From contig CAWBCW010000011.1 in NCBI GenBank assembly GCA_963787345.1, forward strand, positions 744,001 through 808,000: a DNA stretch of 64,000 bases, written 5' to 3'. Positions 26,169-35,446 of the stretch are shown here, piece after piece. The notes under the pieces are model-generated. The model had not been told where the DNA came from. It saw only the letters and a list, made by a program, of their open reading frames with translations, and did no database searches. The stretch comes from Bacillus_BD sp963787345. Its GTDB lineage: Bacteria; Bacillota; Bacilli; Bacillales; Cytobacillaceae. The position numbers were made by a program, and so were the translations under genes. The first letter of the stretch is position 1; every line of letters begins with the position of its first letter.

Positions 26169-27418
26169 TTACTGGATCCGGTCAATGAGAAACCTTCCAT
26201 ATCCTATCGGGTTAAAGTGTTTTGCTTTCCATTCTTGGTATCTTTTTCCTTTATATCGAACGTTCCCATATTGTCCACGGAAGTTGCTTTCAATAAGATA
26301 AAGGTGAACGTCTTTATTTAAAGCCATGTCAAATGCAAGATCTGCAATATGCTCTGTATATTTTTCAAGATGTTTTTCCATTTTTATGCTTAAATGTGAA
26401 ATAGCTTCATATGATTTTGTATAGGAAAGATAGGGATGGCTTTTTAAAACTGTATCGAAACTGAGGGAACTTCCCCCTTTATTAATGTTGGTAACAAGGC
26501 GTTGGATTGCCCATTGAAGATCAACTCCATTTGAGCAGACAGCGGAAATAGCAGCGAGCGCATTGTATACGTTGTGGAGACCGAAACAAGGAACTTGGAC
26601 AGCATAGCTATTTTGATTGCAGATTAAGGTGAAATCCATTCTATTTTCGGTATAGTTAATATTTTGTGCTCTTACATCCGCATTTTCTCCTAAGCCAAAC
26701 CAGATTTTATTAATGTTTGGATACAACTCACTTATTTTAAGGGTATTGTAACAATCAGCGTTTAAAATCGCTGATTGATGATCACCGGCTCCATTAAGAA
26801 TCTTGGCTTTTTCCTTTCGATAGTTTTCAAACGTACCAAATCGTTCAATGCGGTCAACATCTATGCCAGTAATGATTGTGGTAAAGGGACCAAAATATCG
26901 ACAACAACGATCTAAATGGGAGGCTTTATCAACCCCAAACTCGAATACAGAAAAATCAGTTTCAACATCTAAATTTGCTAGTACACTTGAATTTGATCGG
27001 AATAAATTATAATTTCTAATGGTGAATTCTACCTCGAATGCTCCCGACAGAATATGTTTGATCATTTCCTTTGTAGCGGTTTTTTCCATAAGTTCCTGTA
27101 ACAGCAATAAATGGAATGGAAATTAAACTTCTGTGAAAGGTGAGAAAGTTTCGGTAAGCATGTTTAATATTATGAACTTTGACAATGGTAACATCACCTG
27201 ATATTTTTTGGACTTGTTCAACTCGATCACTTACAATAATGCATGAAGGAAATGGATTTTCAGTTTCCTGTATTTTTCTATCAAGGCAAAAAAAATAAGG
27301 CACCCGCTTTTAGTTTATGTTGACGAGTAATGACTTTATTAAAACTTGGCGATGCTTGTTCTTTTATTAATACTCCACCAATATGAGGAAGAATTTCGTC
27401 CAGATGTAAAGAGATCAC
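26169..27418 (-). pseudogene. Mur-ligase-like gene fused to an ATP-grasp C-lobe, two frameshifts
   Basis: Start GTG 27418 follows AAAAGGAG. The reading frame is interrupted near 27294 (an 8-T run where 7 keeps frame) and near 27090 (a 6-A run where 5 keeps frame). Corrected, it gives a Mur ligase N-domain, the P-loop FIAVTGTYGKTATKEM, FSVFEFGVDKASH, RIERFGTFENYRKEKAKIL, ILNADC and GLHNVYNALAAISAV. No Mur ligase C-domain follows. At VTNINKGGSS the sequence becomes the C-terminal lobe of a YheC/YheD ATP-grasp protein (LAFDMAL...LYLIESNFRGQYG). Such enzymes form amide bonds. Here the gene seems inactive, unless the two run lengths are sequencing errors. Confidence 0.75.
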
Positions 27419-27446
27419 GATATTTCTCCTTTTAATTGTTAATCTT

Positions 27447-28484
27447 CTACAAGCCCGATTCACGATCCTGAGTTTCAGCAAGGTATTTAGCATACTTTAC
27501 TAGGTTATTCGCAACAGTAAATTCTCGGTGCTTGCATCCAGGACGCCAGTTTACTTCATAAATATAAAGTCGATGATTTTGATCGATTGCCACGTCTATC
27601 CCTAGTTCATCGAAAGAACGATCTTGATAAAGGGTTTCAAAGTGTGTAGCAAAGGTGATCGAAAAATGCTCTAACAATTGTTTCACATCATAGTACTGGT
27701 CTCCAAATTCTTCGATTAGGAATGGAATGAATTCCCCTCGATAGCCTCCGCTACTAATATTGCTAGTCAGTTTTTGGTTCCCGCTGATGCGGGGGTAAAT
27801 TAAGTTAATGATCCATTTGTCTTTTTCATTTTTTTGGACATGTATTCGAAAATCATAGGTTAACCCTGCTTTTGTTTGGCATTTAATAAAGGGTTGGATT
27901 AAATATTTTTCTTTTGAAATCAATTGATCAATAAATTCTGTAAACTCTTGAAGAGAATAAATGGTTTCGTCTAGACCGCTAACACAATGGATTTTATCTT
28001 CCTCCAACCGTGTTATAAAGTAGATGGAACGTGCTTTATTTCCCGAACTAGGTTTTATGACTAGTTTCGGATACTTTTTCATAAAGGATAGTACTGTATT
28101 AGGACTGGAAGCATGTGTAGTAGGAATGAGATAATTGTCAAACAGTTGTCCTTCTTTAACTTTTTTATAAACCATCATTTTGCTTCCAACAGAATGGCTT
28201 GTAAATGGAATCGTCTTTTTTAATCCATTAAGGATAATCGTTTGTTCATTTGTCTTTGGACCACCTCGATTAATGATGCAATCCGGAAAACGAATATCCT
28301 TCTGAGTCCAGTTCCCATCAATAAAAATCCAAGCATTAATTTTTTTTCTGCTAAAGTCCACTCCACGATAAGAGAAATAAATGAAATCAATGCTTAACAT
28401 CTTTGCGACAGCGGCACAAGCATAGGCCATTTTGAGATTATGTGGTTTTTTACGATAATGAAGCATGCCAATAAGTACCATCAT
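27447..28484 (-). CDS. YheC/YheD-family ATP-grasp protein
   Basis: The protein has 345 residues from ATG 28484, with AGGAG 6-8 bases upstream. It shows FPDCIINRGGPKTNEQ (about 90), VGSKMMVYKKVKEGQ, the ATP-binding core PKLVIKPSSGNKARSIYF (about 140-157), YLIQPFIKCQTKAGLTYDFR, and the metal/substrate end IYEVNWRPGCKHRE. Members are associated with the spore coat and are predicted ATP-dependent ligases with unknown substrates. The stop is about 29 bases upstream of the Mur-like gene, and a third ligase ends just before its start, so the three form one minus-strand operon. Confidence 0.85.
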   Translation of the reverse strand: MMVLIGMLHYRKKPHNLKMAYACAAVAKMLSIDFIYFSYRGVDFSRKKINAWIFIDGNWTQKDIRFPDCIINRGGPKTNEQTIILNGLKKTIPFTSHSVGSKMMVYKKVKEGQLFDNYLIPTTHASSPNTVLSFMKKYPKLVIKPSSGNKARSIYFITRLEEDKIHCVSGLDETIYSLQEFTEFIDQLISKEKYLIQPFIKCQTKAGLTYDFRIHVQKNEKDKWIINLIYPRISGNQKLTSNISSGGYRGEFIPFLIEEFGDQYYDVKQLLEHFSITFATHFETLYQDRSFDELGIDVAIDQNHRLYIYEVNWRPGCKHREFTVANNLVKYAKYLAETQDRESGL

Positions 28485-28493
28485 GCACAACTC

Positions 28494-29720
28494 CTATAAT
28501 GGTTCTAAAAAGAATTTAATTTCTTTTGCGGCGGATTTTGCTACTTCTCTCGCTTTCAATGGGTCTTCTGAAGTTGCGAGAACATATGCGTATCGGTCCC
28601 CCATAGATACGGGTGGTGTAAGGATACTGCCCTTTCTAGGTTTCACATAAACGCTTTTTACCCCATCGATTTTTTGAGCTTTGCTCTTTCCAGTTACTCG
28701 GAGTAACTTTCCTGGTGAAGTGATCGTTAAAAATTGTACAAAGGCATTCTCGTTTTTAGTAGGCTCGAGACAAAGGTCCCATCCAAGATTTAGTTTAAGA
28801 GTCTCCTTCACAAGATTAGTTCCAGTAGCTTCATAAATTAATTGATTGATTGCACCACCTGAAATCCTTGGATTGATTTCGATAAGTTTCCATTCATGAT
28901 TTACGTAGCGCATTTCTAGGTGACATGCGCCATTTTTAAGACCAACCTCTTTTATAATGGTTTCAATGGCAGAGGATAACATTTGACTTGCCTTCTCGGG
29001 TAAGAATGCTGGCATCTTATAGCCCGTAATAATAAAGCGATTTGAGATATTTGAAATTTCTTGTTCAATGATCGCAACAATGGTGATTTTGGAATTCGCG
29101 ACGATCAGCTCAATTAAATACTGGGGTCCCTCGACATACTCTTCTATGAGGATAGGGCTATTTGGAAAACTCTTTTTTAAATCCTTAATTGTTTTTTTAT
29201 AGTCCTTTGTTGATTGAATAAGATATACGTCCTTTGAGCCTTTCGATACAGGTGTTTTAAGAACAAACGGAAATTTTATAAATTCATTTTCAAGCATTTT
29301 ATGACAATCGTTTTCATAAGAACAAATCCGATAGAGAGGGGTTACCGGATTGTCTTTTAATACTTCACGAAAACGGGTTTTATCTTCCATTTTGAAGAGT
29401 GCATCAACGGATAATTCTGGAAGGTTTAATTCCTTTGCAATTTGAGCTGCTAAACTTACATAAGGATCTATAAAGCTTATAAAAGCTTTAATTTGTTTTC
29501 CTTGATTCTTTATAATTGAAATTTTCTTATCAATCATCTCTTTATTTTGTAAGTCATTTAATAATATCATTTGATGTACATCTGGAAATTCCGTCCGTTG
29601 TTTTATCCATCTTTTTTGATCGGTCAATAAGATGGTGAAAAACCCCAACTCTTTAGCCGCAATAATAGCGTCACGGCTTGATCCGGATTTAGTACTGCCT
29701 AGAAAAACAATGGTCTCCAT
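28494..29720 (-). CDS. ATP-grasp ligase of the carbamoyl-phosphate-synthase-like type
   Basis: The protein has 408 residues. The N-terminal pre-ATP-grasp domain starts METIVFLGSTKSGSSRDAI. The ATP-grasp domain includes KMEDKTRFREVLKDN (about 112), FPFVLKTPVSKGSKDVYLI (about 155-173), ILIEEYVEGPQYLIELIV and the metal-binding end KLIEINPRISGGAINQLI (about 290-307). A final domain of about 80 residues holds LLRVTGKSKAQKIDG. This layout is seen in amino-acid ligases such as dipeptide synthases. It lies first in an operon with a YheC/YheD protein and a Mur-ligase-like gene, so it may attach amino acids to, or make, a spore-surface polymer. Confidence 0.85.
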   Translation of the reverse strand: METIVFLGSTKSGSSRDAIIAAKELGFFTILLTDQKRWIKQRTEFPDVHQMILLNDLQNKEMIDKKISIIKNQGKQIKAFISFIDPYVSLAAQIAKELNLPELSVDALFKMEDKTRFREVLKDNPVTPLYRICSYENDCHKMLENEFIKFPFVLKTPVSKGSKDVYLIQSTKDYKKTIKDLKKSFPNSPILIEEYVEGPQYLIELIVANSKITIVAIIEQEISNISNRFIITGYKMPAFLPEKASQMLSSAIETIIKEVGLKNGACHLEMRYVNHEWKLIEINPRISGGAINQLIYEATGTNLVKETLKLNLGWDLCLEPTKNENAFVQFLTITSPGKLLRVTGKSKAQKIDGVKSVYVKPRKGSILTPPVSMGDRYAYVLATSEDPLKAREVAKSAAKEIKFFLEPL

Positions 29721-30033
29721 ACCCGTTTAGTCAACTCCTATGGTTTAAAGTAATATTTTGTGATTTATTCTCTGCCTTTGCAGTTCGCCATTTAATTCTA
29801 TTTTATTCAACCCATGAAAATTAGTGATTCATATTAGCCGAATTCACGTACAATCTGTTTAATACTTTCATATAAATATAGGAGTGAGGTAAAGTTTTGG
29901 CATCATCTATTTGATCATAAAGTGATCTTTACTACTTGATTTGATTAAGCTCCATTTTTTGAAGAAGAAGGTGCTGAATTGTATTTAAAAACATTGGATG
30001 CGATGAGTGGGAATAGGATTATGATAAACGCAA
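29721..30033. other. Intergenic region between divergent units
   Basis: It should hold the promoter of the minus-strand ligase operon, and perhaps the ancestral promoter of the broken YheC/YheD gene. I see no ORF, hairpin or repeat worth calling. Confidence 0.5.
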
Positions 30034-31409
30034 GTGTTAGCTAAAAAAATCAATGTAAGTGAAGGAGATAACATAATTCTCCATTTTGGTACATGGAATA
30101 AAGAGGTGGAAATAGGTTATTCAGAAGACCTAGAGGAAGAAACGTTGGGAATTTCACACAGTTTATTTTCTTCCTTTACGGTTCCTGAAGACATCGATTT
30201 TGAATGGTATCGAAAAGGAAATGAATTATTTATTGGACCCGTGCTTGGTATTATAAGAGGTCCCAATTTTAGTAAACTAACAAAAGGCGGGCTTTCCATC
30301 TGCTGCGCTGGGTAAAAGATTATAAGAAAATTAAGGGATTGATTTTGGTTTTTCCATTATCAGAGGTTAGAGAAGGGGCACAATTGGTCAAGGGATATTA
30401 TTATCATCCAAATAGCACTAAAAACCGGTGGAAAGAAGGGACTGTTCCCTTTTCCCAGTGCTGTTTTTGTAAGAGCCAAAGCAGGTCCTGGCAGATAAAT
30501 ACCGTTTGCTTCTTAGAAAATTAACAGAAGGAAGATTTTTTAATAGTAAAAATATCGGAAAATGGGAATTTTACTCGGCACTTTATAACAACATAGAAAC
30601 GAGAACTGCTCGTTCCTTATACAGTAAAATATCATAACTTCGAACAACTTTCGACAATGCTCAATCAATTTGGGATTCTGTATTTAAAAAGAAGATATGG
30701 TGCTCGGGGAAATGGGATCATTCAAGTAAAAAAAATGGAACATTTTTTTGAGGACAACAAGGGTCTATAAAGGGGATACAGGAAAAGGTTATGTTCGATA
30801 CAGAAAAAGAATTGAAATCATTTCTCCAAGGGCTATTGAAAAGAAATAGGTATGTCATTCAGCAAGGGGTCCCTTTTGTAGCCGGGCAAAAACAAGTTGA
30901 TTTTCGGGCTTACTTGCAAAAAGATGGTAGTGAGGAATGGAAAGTTAGAGGATTTATTTGTCAGGCTGGCCAAACCAAATAGTGTTGTAACAAATCTAAA
31001 GTTTGCCGAAAAAATACTGTCAGGTAAAAAGGCTTTAAAAGAAATTTATGGTTTTAACGAGAAAGACGTCGATCAAATTACTCAAAAAATAGAGGAATCC
31101 TGCATCCTAGCGGGAAAAAGTCTCGAAAAGAATTTAGGGCATTATGGAGATATCGCACTTGATTTCATATTAGATCGTCAAGGAAATGTTTATTTCCTTG
31201 AAGCCAATACAAATTACGGTCATGCCAGTTTTGGAAAAATAAAGGATCATGAACTGAGAGATTCCGTTTTTAGGTCACCAATGGAATATGCAAAAGCCCT
31301 GTCAGGATTTTCTATAAAGAATGAAAAATGCGATAATACAAAGGATATAAACGTAGTAACCATGGGCGATTGGATCCTTTTTCTTCTCTTCGGCATTGGG
31401 GAAATTTAA
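30034..31409 (+). pseudogene. YheC/YheD-family ATP-grasp gene, multiply frameshifted
   Basis: Segments in different plus-strand frames line up along a YheC/YheD protein. From 30034: NVSEGDNIILHFGTWNKEVE and NELFIGPVLGIIRG. From about 30310: KKIKGLILVFPLSEVREGA. From about 30500: DKYRLLRKLTEGRFFNSKNI. From 30791: RNRYVIQQGVPFVAGQKQVD, then FRAYLQKDGSEEWKVRG. From about 30965 to 31409: the closing GHYGDIALDFILDRQGNVYF and EANTNYGHASFGK. At least four frame changes and stops separate them, so no full ATP-grasp enzyme is made. Confidence 0.8.
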
Positions 31410-31420
31410 TGGTATTTTTT

Positions 31421-32779
31421 TTAAGCGAATACGAGTTGAACCCAATAATATAAAAAGAATAATGTGACAAAAGTTGAGATTGGAATTACAATCAACGATA
31501 CACTTAAGTAATCTTTCCATTTCACTTGGATTTTATGTTGTCTGAGGATATACATCCAAATAAGTGATGCAAGTGTTCCGATAGGCAATAATAAAGATCC
31601 CATGTCACTACCAATAATACTCGCAAGATAAATGGTTTTTAATGTTATTGGGTCAAGTCCCATTTCAGTTAAAGTAATCGTACCAACCATCAAGGCTGGA
31701 TGATTATTAAAGATATTAGAGAGTATAGAGACGAGTCCTCCCATGGCAAAGCTGGCATAAAATAGCCCTTGATTAACAATTGGTTTAAGTGTTTGTACTA
31801 GAAATGTCGTCAATCCTACGTTGTTTAACCCGTAAATAATGACATACATTGAAAAGGCGAAAATGAAAATGTGCCAAGGTGTTTTTTTCAAAATATCAAT
31901 CGGGTTTGTACGAAGGTGATACCATCGCCAAATAAGTAATACGAGAGAACCTAGAACAGCAACTATGGAGATGGGGATGGAGAGATAAGAAGCCACAAAC
32001 AATAGACAGCGCATTACGAAGACGAATAGTAAAATTTTCAACATGAATTTTGTTCGTTTTCTCTTTGTTTCTACTGAAAGCTTAGCCCTTTTTAATGGAT
32101 GGAAGTTTTTATCAAAATAATTTTCCTCAATCTCATTAGCCATATCAGGCAATCTTTTTGGCAACTTCTTTTTTACTACTATAAACATCAACCAGGACAT
32201 AAATAGCAAGCCAAGTGTTGCAGGTACAAACATCATGGCTGTATGCATATAAAGTGACATATCTACAATTTCCAATGCGATTAAATTGACAATATTACTT
32301 ACGCCGATCGGAGCACTTGAAGCGGTTGCGGTTAGCGCTCCGCTTAACAAATAGGGAATTTGTTGTTTAGGTTTTAATTGAAGGTTTTTTAGAAGTAGTA
32401 TCAAAATTGGAGTTGTAATCAAGATACTTCCATCATTATTAAATAATAATGTCATTGAAAAGCATAAAAGTTGAACATACCAATATAGACGGTAGCCTGA
32501 TCCTTTCGCCAAACTGGTAAGTCTAGCTGCCGCCCAATGAAAGAAACCAAAACTTTCTAAAATTACTGCCATGACGATCGTTGCTATAATCGTAATCGAG
32601 GCCCCACTAATTTTGCTTACAATATCCGAGATGTCTGCTTGCGATACGATACCTGTTAATATGATTAATCCTGCACCTACACCCGCTGGAACCGCTTCAT
32701 TTATCCCCTTTGGCCTCCAAAAGATTACTAACATAGTCATTACAAATATTAAACTTGTAAAAACTAATGTAATTGACAT
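31421..32779 (-). CDS. ArsB/SLC13-type membrane permease
   Basis: The protein has 452 residues from ATG 32779 (RBS GGAGTGAG). A longer TTG start has no RBS. It has 11-12 hydrophobic segments and ArsB-like blocks FNNDGSILITTPILILLL (about 105-122), TASSAPIGVSNIVNLIAL and FNNHPALMVGTITLTEMG (about 350-367). These Asn/Asp-rich re-entrant loops define the ArsB/NhaD group of the ion transporter superfamily. ArsB exports arsenite. No arsR, arsC or arsA lies nearby, so the substrate is uncertain. Its stop is 11 bases from the end of the convergent pseudogene. Confidence 0.75.
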   Translation of the reverse strand: MSITLVFTSLIFVMTMLVIFWRPKGINEAVPAGVGAGLIILTGIVSQADISDIVSKISGASITIIATIVMAVILESFGFFHWAAARLTSLAKGSGYRLYWYVQLLCFSMTLLFNNDGSILITTPILILLLKNLQLKPKQQIPYLLSGALTATASSAPIGVSNIVNLIALEIVDMSLYMHTAMMFVPATLGLLFMSWLMFIVVKKKLPKRLPDMANEIEENYFDKNFHPLKRAKLSVETKRKRTKFMLKILLFVFVMRCLLFVASYLSIPISIVAVLGSLVLLIWRWYHLRTNPIDILKKTPWHIFIFAFSMYVIIYGLNNVGLTTFLVQTLKPIVNQGLFYASFAMGGLVSILSNIFNNHPALMVGTITLTEMGLDPITLKTIYLASIIGSDMGSLLLPIGTLASLIWMYILRQHKIQVKWKDYLSVSLIVIPISTFVTLFFLYYWVQLVFA

Positions 32780-32859
32780 TATACTCACTCCATCTCTTAT
32801 TTTGTTTTTTGAGAGTTTGTCCATTTGTTTATATATATTCGTTTGACTATAGAGATGGA

Positions 32860-33044
32860 GCTAGTCAATTGCCCAAGTTTATTAAAATGTATGTTTGTCC
32901 AATAGAGACAATTGATCTAGAAAGATAGATGACCAGCTTAGTTAGAGCTCATATATTTAGAGCGAATTTGATTAAAATGTCTTTATATTCAAGCTAGACG
33001 ATTGCCCAGGTTGATCCAAGAGGGATGTTTGTCTAATAGATTCT
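32860..33044. repeat. Imperfect direct repeat of about 52 bp upstream of the CotB-like cluster
   Basis: Units at 32860-32912 and 32993-33044 both begin GCTAG, continue (A/G)ATTGCCCA(A/G)GTT and contain ATGTTTGTC(C/T)AATAGA. They lie in the 470-bp divergent region between the permease and the first CotB-like gene. They could be regulatory sites or relics of a duplicated upstream region. No ORF is present there. Confidence 0.55.
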
Positions 33045-33252
33045 ATCTACTATTGAGTTTAATTTTCATTAAAATTATTAGGATTAAAGAGTTGTTAAGA
33101 ATATAAGTTAGATGTTTTAGGCAATTGAGGAGAGAAATTAGGCGTTTCAATCAATTTACTAAACATTAGCCTAACAGTATGGCAATGTCATGGCAGGACA
33201 CATATAGATATAGTGTATTTAGACTAAGAAAATATATGGGGGTAGGCCGGTA

Positions 33253-33756
33253 ATGAGGGAATATCTAAATTCCTTGGTTGGAAAACACATTAAAGTTGAT
33301 CGTGGCGGTCCAGAATCAAGAAGTGGATTGCTTCTAGATGTTCGGGGGGATTTCTTCACGCTTTTAACGGAAAAGGATGGGGTTGTTTATTATAATATTC
33401 AACACATCAAGAGTTTAACGAGTGACCCGAAGAAAGACCATGAAGAATTGACTGTAAAAATACCAAAGACATTCACTTACATTAAGGGTGAATCGTTTAA
33501 AGAAATTGTATCCAAATTAGCATTTACATGGGTAGTTATCAATCGTGGCGGTCCGGAAAGAGTAGAAGGAGTATTAATCGATGTTGATGATTCAGGAATC
33601 AGTTTAGTATTAAAGGACGAAGTAGTGAAGGTCTCTAACTTTCATATTCGAAATATAAGCTATGGGAATAATCCGTTCCCACAAGAAAAAGAGAATAATG
33701 AGGAAAGTAAAGAAGAAAGTAAGAAAAAGGAAAGCAAAGAGGAAAATAATAACTAG
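33253..33756 (+). CDS. CotB-like spore coat protein, copy 1
   Basis: The protein has 167 residues from ATG 33253, with GGGGGTAGG upstream. It contains two LSm-like modules as in the N-terminal part of Bacillus subtilis CotB: IKVDRGGPESRSGLLLDV with VVYYNIQHIKSLT (about 13-55), and WVVINRGGPERVEGVLIDVD with VSNFHIRNISYG (about 95-138). The tail is a Lys/Glu/Asn-rich tract. CotB is an outer coat protein; the long Ser/Lys-rich C-terminus of the B. subtilis protein is replaced here by a short charged tail. The promoter region is duplicated in front of copy 2 at 38262. A hairpin follows and then the next coat gene. Confidence 0.85.
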   Translation: MREYLNSLVGKHIKVDRGGPESRSGLLLDVRGDFFTLLTEKDGVVYYNIQHIKSLTSDPKKDHEELTVKIPKTFTYIKGESFKEIVSKLAFTWVVINRGGPERVEGVLIDVDDSGISLVLKDEVVKVSNFHIRNISYGNNPFPQEKENNEESKEESKKKESKEENNN

Positions 33757-33767
33757 CTTTTGACCAT

Positions 33768-33795
33768 TAGTCGCCTCAATGCTTGGAGGCGACTA
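33768..33795 (+). terminator. 10-bp hairpin between two CotB-like genes
   Basis: TAGTCGCCTC (33768-33777) pairs with GAGGCGACTA (33786-33795). No T-run follows, so it may attenuate or process the transcript rather than end it. A similar hairpin follows copy 2 at 38823-38852. Confidence 0.55.
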
Positions 33796-33820
33796 TCCAC
33801 TATCCAGGAGGTTCATTATC

Positions 33821-35326
33821 ATGGTAAATTTACGTCAACAATTAAAAAGTCTAATACAATTTCCCATTTCTCTGTCGTTATCTGGATCCTATAAGGTTGA
33901 GGGATATATTGTTGGTGTAAAAACAGATTATATCCACTTTGAAGATACGAACAAAATACCGATTTATATTCCAATAAAATCTATAAAAGCTATTAAAAGA
34001 AATTCAAAAACAATGCAATTACAACCTTCTAATCTGGCAATGGTCAAGCAGCCACTTTTTAAAGATTTACTTACATCAATGAAGAGAAATTGGTTGTATT
34101 TGAAAACAGCTAATACGGATTTTTTAGAGGGTGTATTAAGTTCTGTTTATACGGATAATGCATTATTTGTACATGATGAAAACATTATGATCATTCCGAT
34201 TTATGAAATTGTTTCTGTTCAGGAAGTTATGGAAGTTAAAGAGGGTATCACTGCGAAAGAGGAACAAGTAACTGAAGCGGGACAAAATGAGGAAACAGAA
34301 GAGGTAGTAGTGGAATCAATGGAAATAGGAGCGGTGAAAGATGCCATTATTGAGGAGAAGGAAACGAAAATAGAAGCTCAGCCTATCCAACAGGAGGTTC
34401 AACTAGTTGTACAGAATGAACAGGATGTTCTTCCTGTCAAATCTGTTACTTTAGAATCGGATAAAAATGAGAGCAATGCAACTGAAATTGAAGCAGTGAG
34501 TTCGTTTGAAAAAGAAAAAGAGGAACAAGCAAATGAACAAGTAACTGAAGCGGGACAAAATGAGGAAACAGAAGAGATAGTAGTGGAATCAATGGAAATA
34601 GGAGCGGTGAAAGATGCCATTATTGAGGAGAAGGAAACGAAAATAGAAGCTCAGCCTATCCAACAGGAGGTTCAACTAGTTGTACAGAATGAACAGGATG
34701 TTCTTCCTGTCAAATCTATTACTTTAGAATCAGATAAAAATGAGAGCAATGCGACTGAAATTGAAACAGTGAGTTCGTTTGAAAAAGAAAAAGAAAAAGA
34801 AGATGATGTAAACATTCCAACTTTTGATAACATGGAAATGAGAATTCCCAAAAAAGAAACTAAAGAAATAGTAGAGAAACATGATTCTCTTATCGAGTCT
34901 GTCACGATGGAAACAGAAATGTTAGATAGTCATACACCTAAAAAGGAATTAGTTAGTTCGTTTGAAGAGAAAAAAGAGAATGATGTAAAGGTTCGGTCTC
35001 GAAAATGTTACAAAAAGGTAATTACGAAAAAAGAATTTAAAGAAAAAATGGCAAAAGGTAATTCTCCTACCAAACCTAATGTCAAGGAAATGGAAATTTC
35101 AGATAATCATACACCTAAAAAGGAATTATCCGGTTCGACTGAAGAGAAAAGAGAGGATGAAGTAAAGTCTCACTCTAGTAAAGGTTATAAAAAAGTGGGA
35201 TCTCCAAAAAATGATGGGGATATAAGGCAAGTACATGATGCTAATTCAAGACAAGCCATTTGCCAGAACAATGATCCGAAGACACGACTACTATATATTG
35301 TCTATTCTAGGGTTATGGATTATTAG
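33821..35326 (+). CDS. CotB/DUF2642-like coat protein with internal tandem duplication
   Basis: The protein has 501 residues from ATG 33821 (CCAGGAGGTTC upstream). The N-terminus has two LSm-like modules: LSLSGSYKVEGYIVGVKTDY with IPIYIPIKSIKAIKR, and WLYLKTANTDFLEGVLSSVY with IMIIPIYEIVSVQE. From about residue 145 it is Glu-rich and repetitive: a 91-residue unit (EQVTEAGQNEETEE...) occurs twice in tandem and nearly identically. Two looser repeats follow (SHTPKKELVSSFEEKKEND and NHTPKKELSGSTEEKREDE, each ending with a GYKKV-like segment). This is a probable coat or exosporium structural protein in the CotB-like array. The repeats make its length liable to change by recombination. Confidence 0.8.
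   Translation: MVNLRQQLKSLIQFPISLSLSGSYKVEGYIVGVKTDYIHFEDTNKIPIYIPIKSIKAIKRNSKTMQLQPSNLAMVKQPLFKDLLTSMKRNWLYLKTANTDFLEGVLSSVYTDNALFVHDENIMIIPIYEIVSVQEVMEVKEGITAKEEQVTEAGQNEETEEVVVESMEIGAVKDAIIEEKETKIEAQPIQQEVQLVVQNEQDVLPVKSVTLESDKNESNATEIEAVSSFEKEKEEQANEQVTEAGQNEETEEIVVESMEIGAVKDAIIEEKETKIEAQPIQQEVQLVVQNEQDVLPVKSITLESDKNESNATEIETVSSFEKEKEKEDDVNIPTFDNMEMRIPKKETKEIVEKHDSLIESVTMETEMLDSHTPKKELVSSFEEKKENDVKVRSRKCYKKVITKKEFKEKMAKGNSPTKPNVKEMEISDNHTPKKELSGSTEEKREDEVKSHSSKGYKKVGSPKNDGDIRQVHDANSRQAICQNNDPKTRLLYIVYSRVMDY
34262..34797 (+). repeat. Tandem 273-bp coding repeat
   Basis: Unit 1 is 34262-34534 and unit 2 starts at 34535 with the same GAACAAGTAACTGAAGCG. Only about five scattered substitutions are visible over roughly 240 bp, pointing to a recent in-frame duplication of 91 codons. 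Confidence 0.9.
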
Positions 35327-35446
35327 GGTTATGATATTACAAGCATGGACTGATCGAATGTAGTTTTAAAAATAATTATGTGATTGTCAAGTCTTTAAGC
35401 TTTTGATATTTGGGTGTAGTGTTTATGAAAATAAAGGAGGGTGAAT

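Noticed and set aside
26025..26321. 98-codon plus-strand ORF after the epimerase gene
   Set aside because: It crosses the bidirectional terminator and is antisense to the conserved ATP-grasp tail of the Mur-like gene.
33160..33253. Sigma-K promoter consensus in the CACATATAGATATA block upstream of the CotB-like genes
   Set aside because: The block is conserved between 33.2 and 38.2 kb, but the CATAnnnTA spacing is off by one base, so I do not assign the sigma factor.
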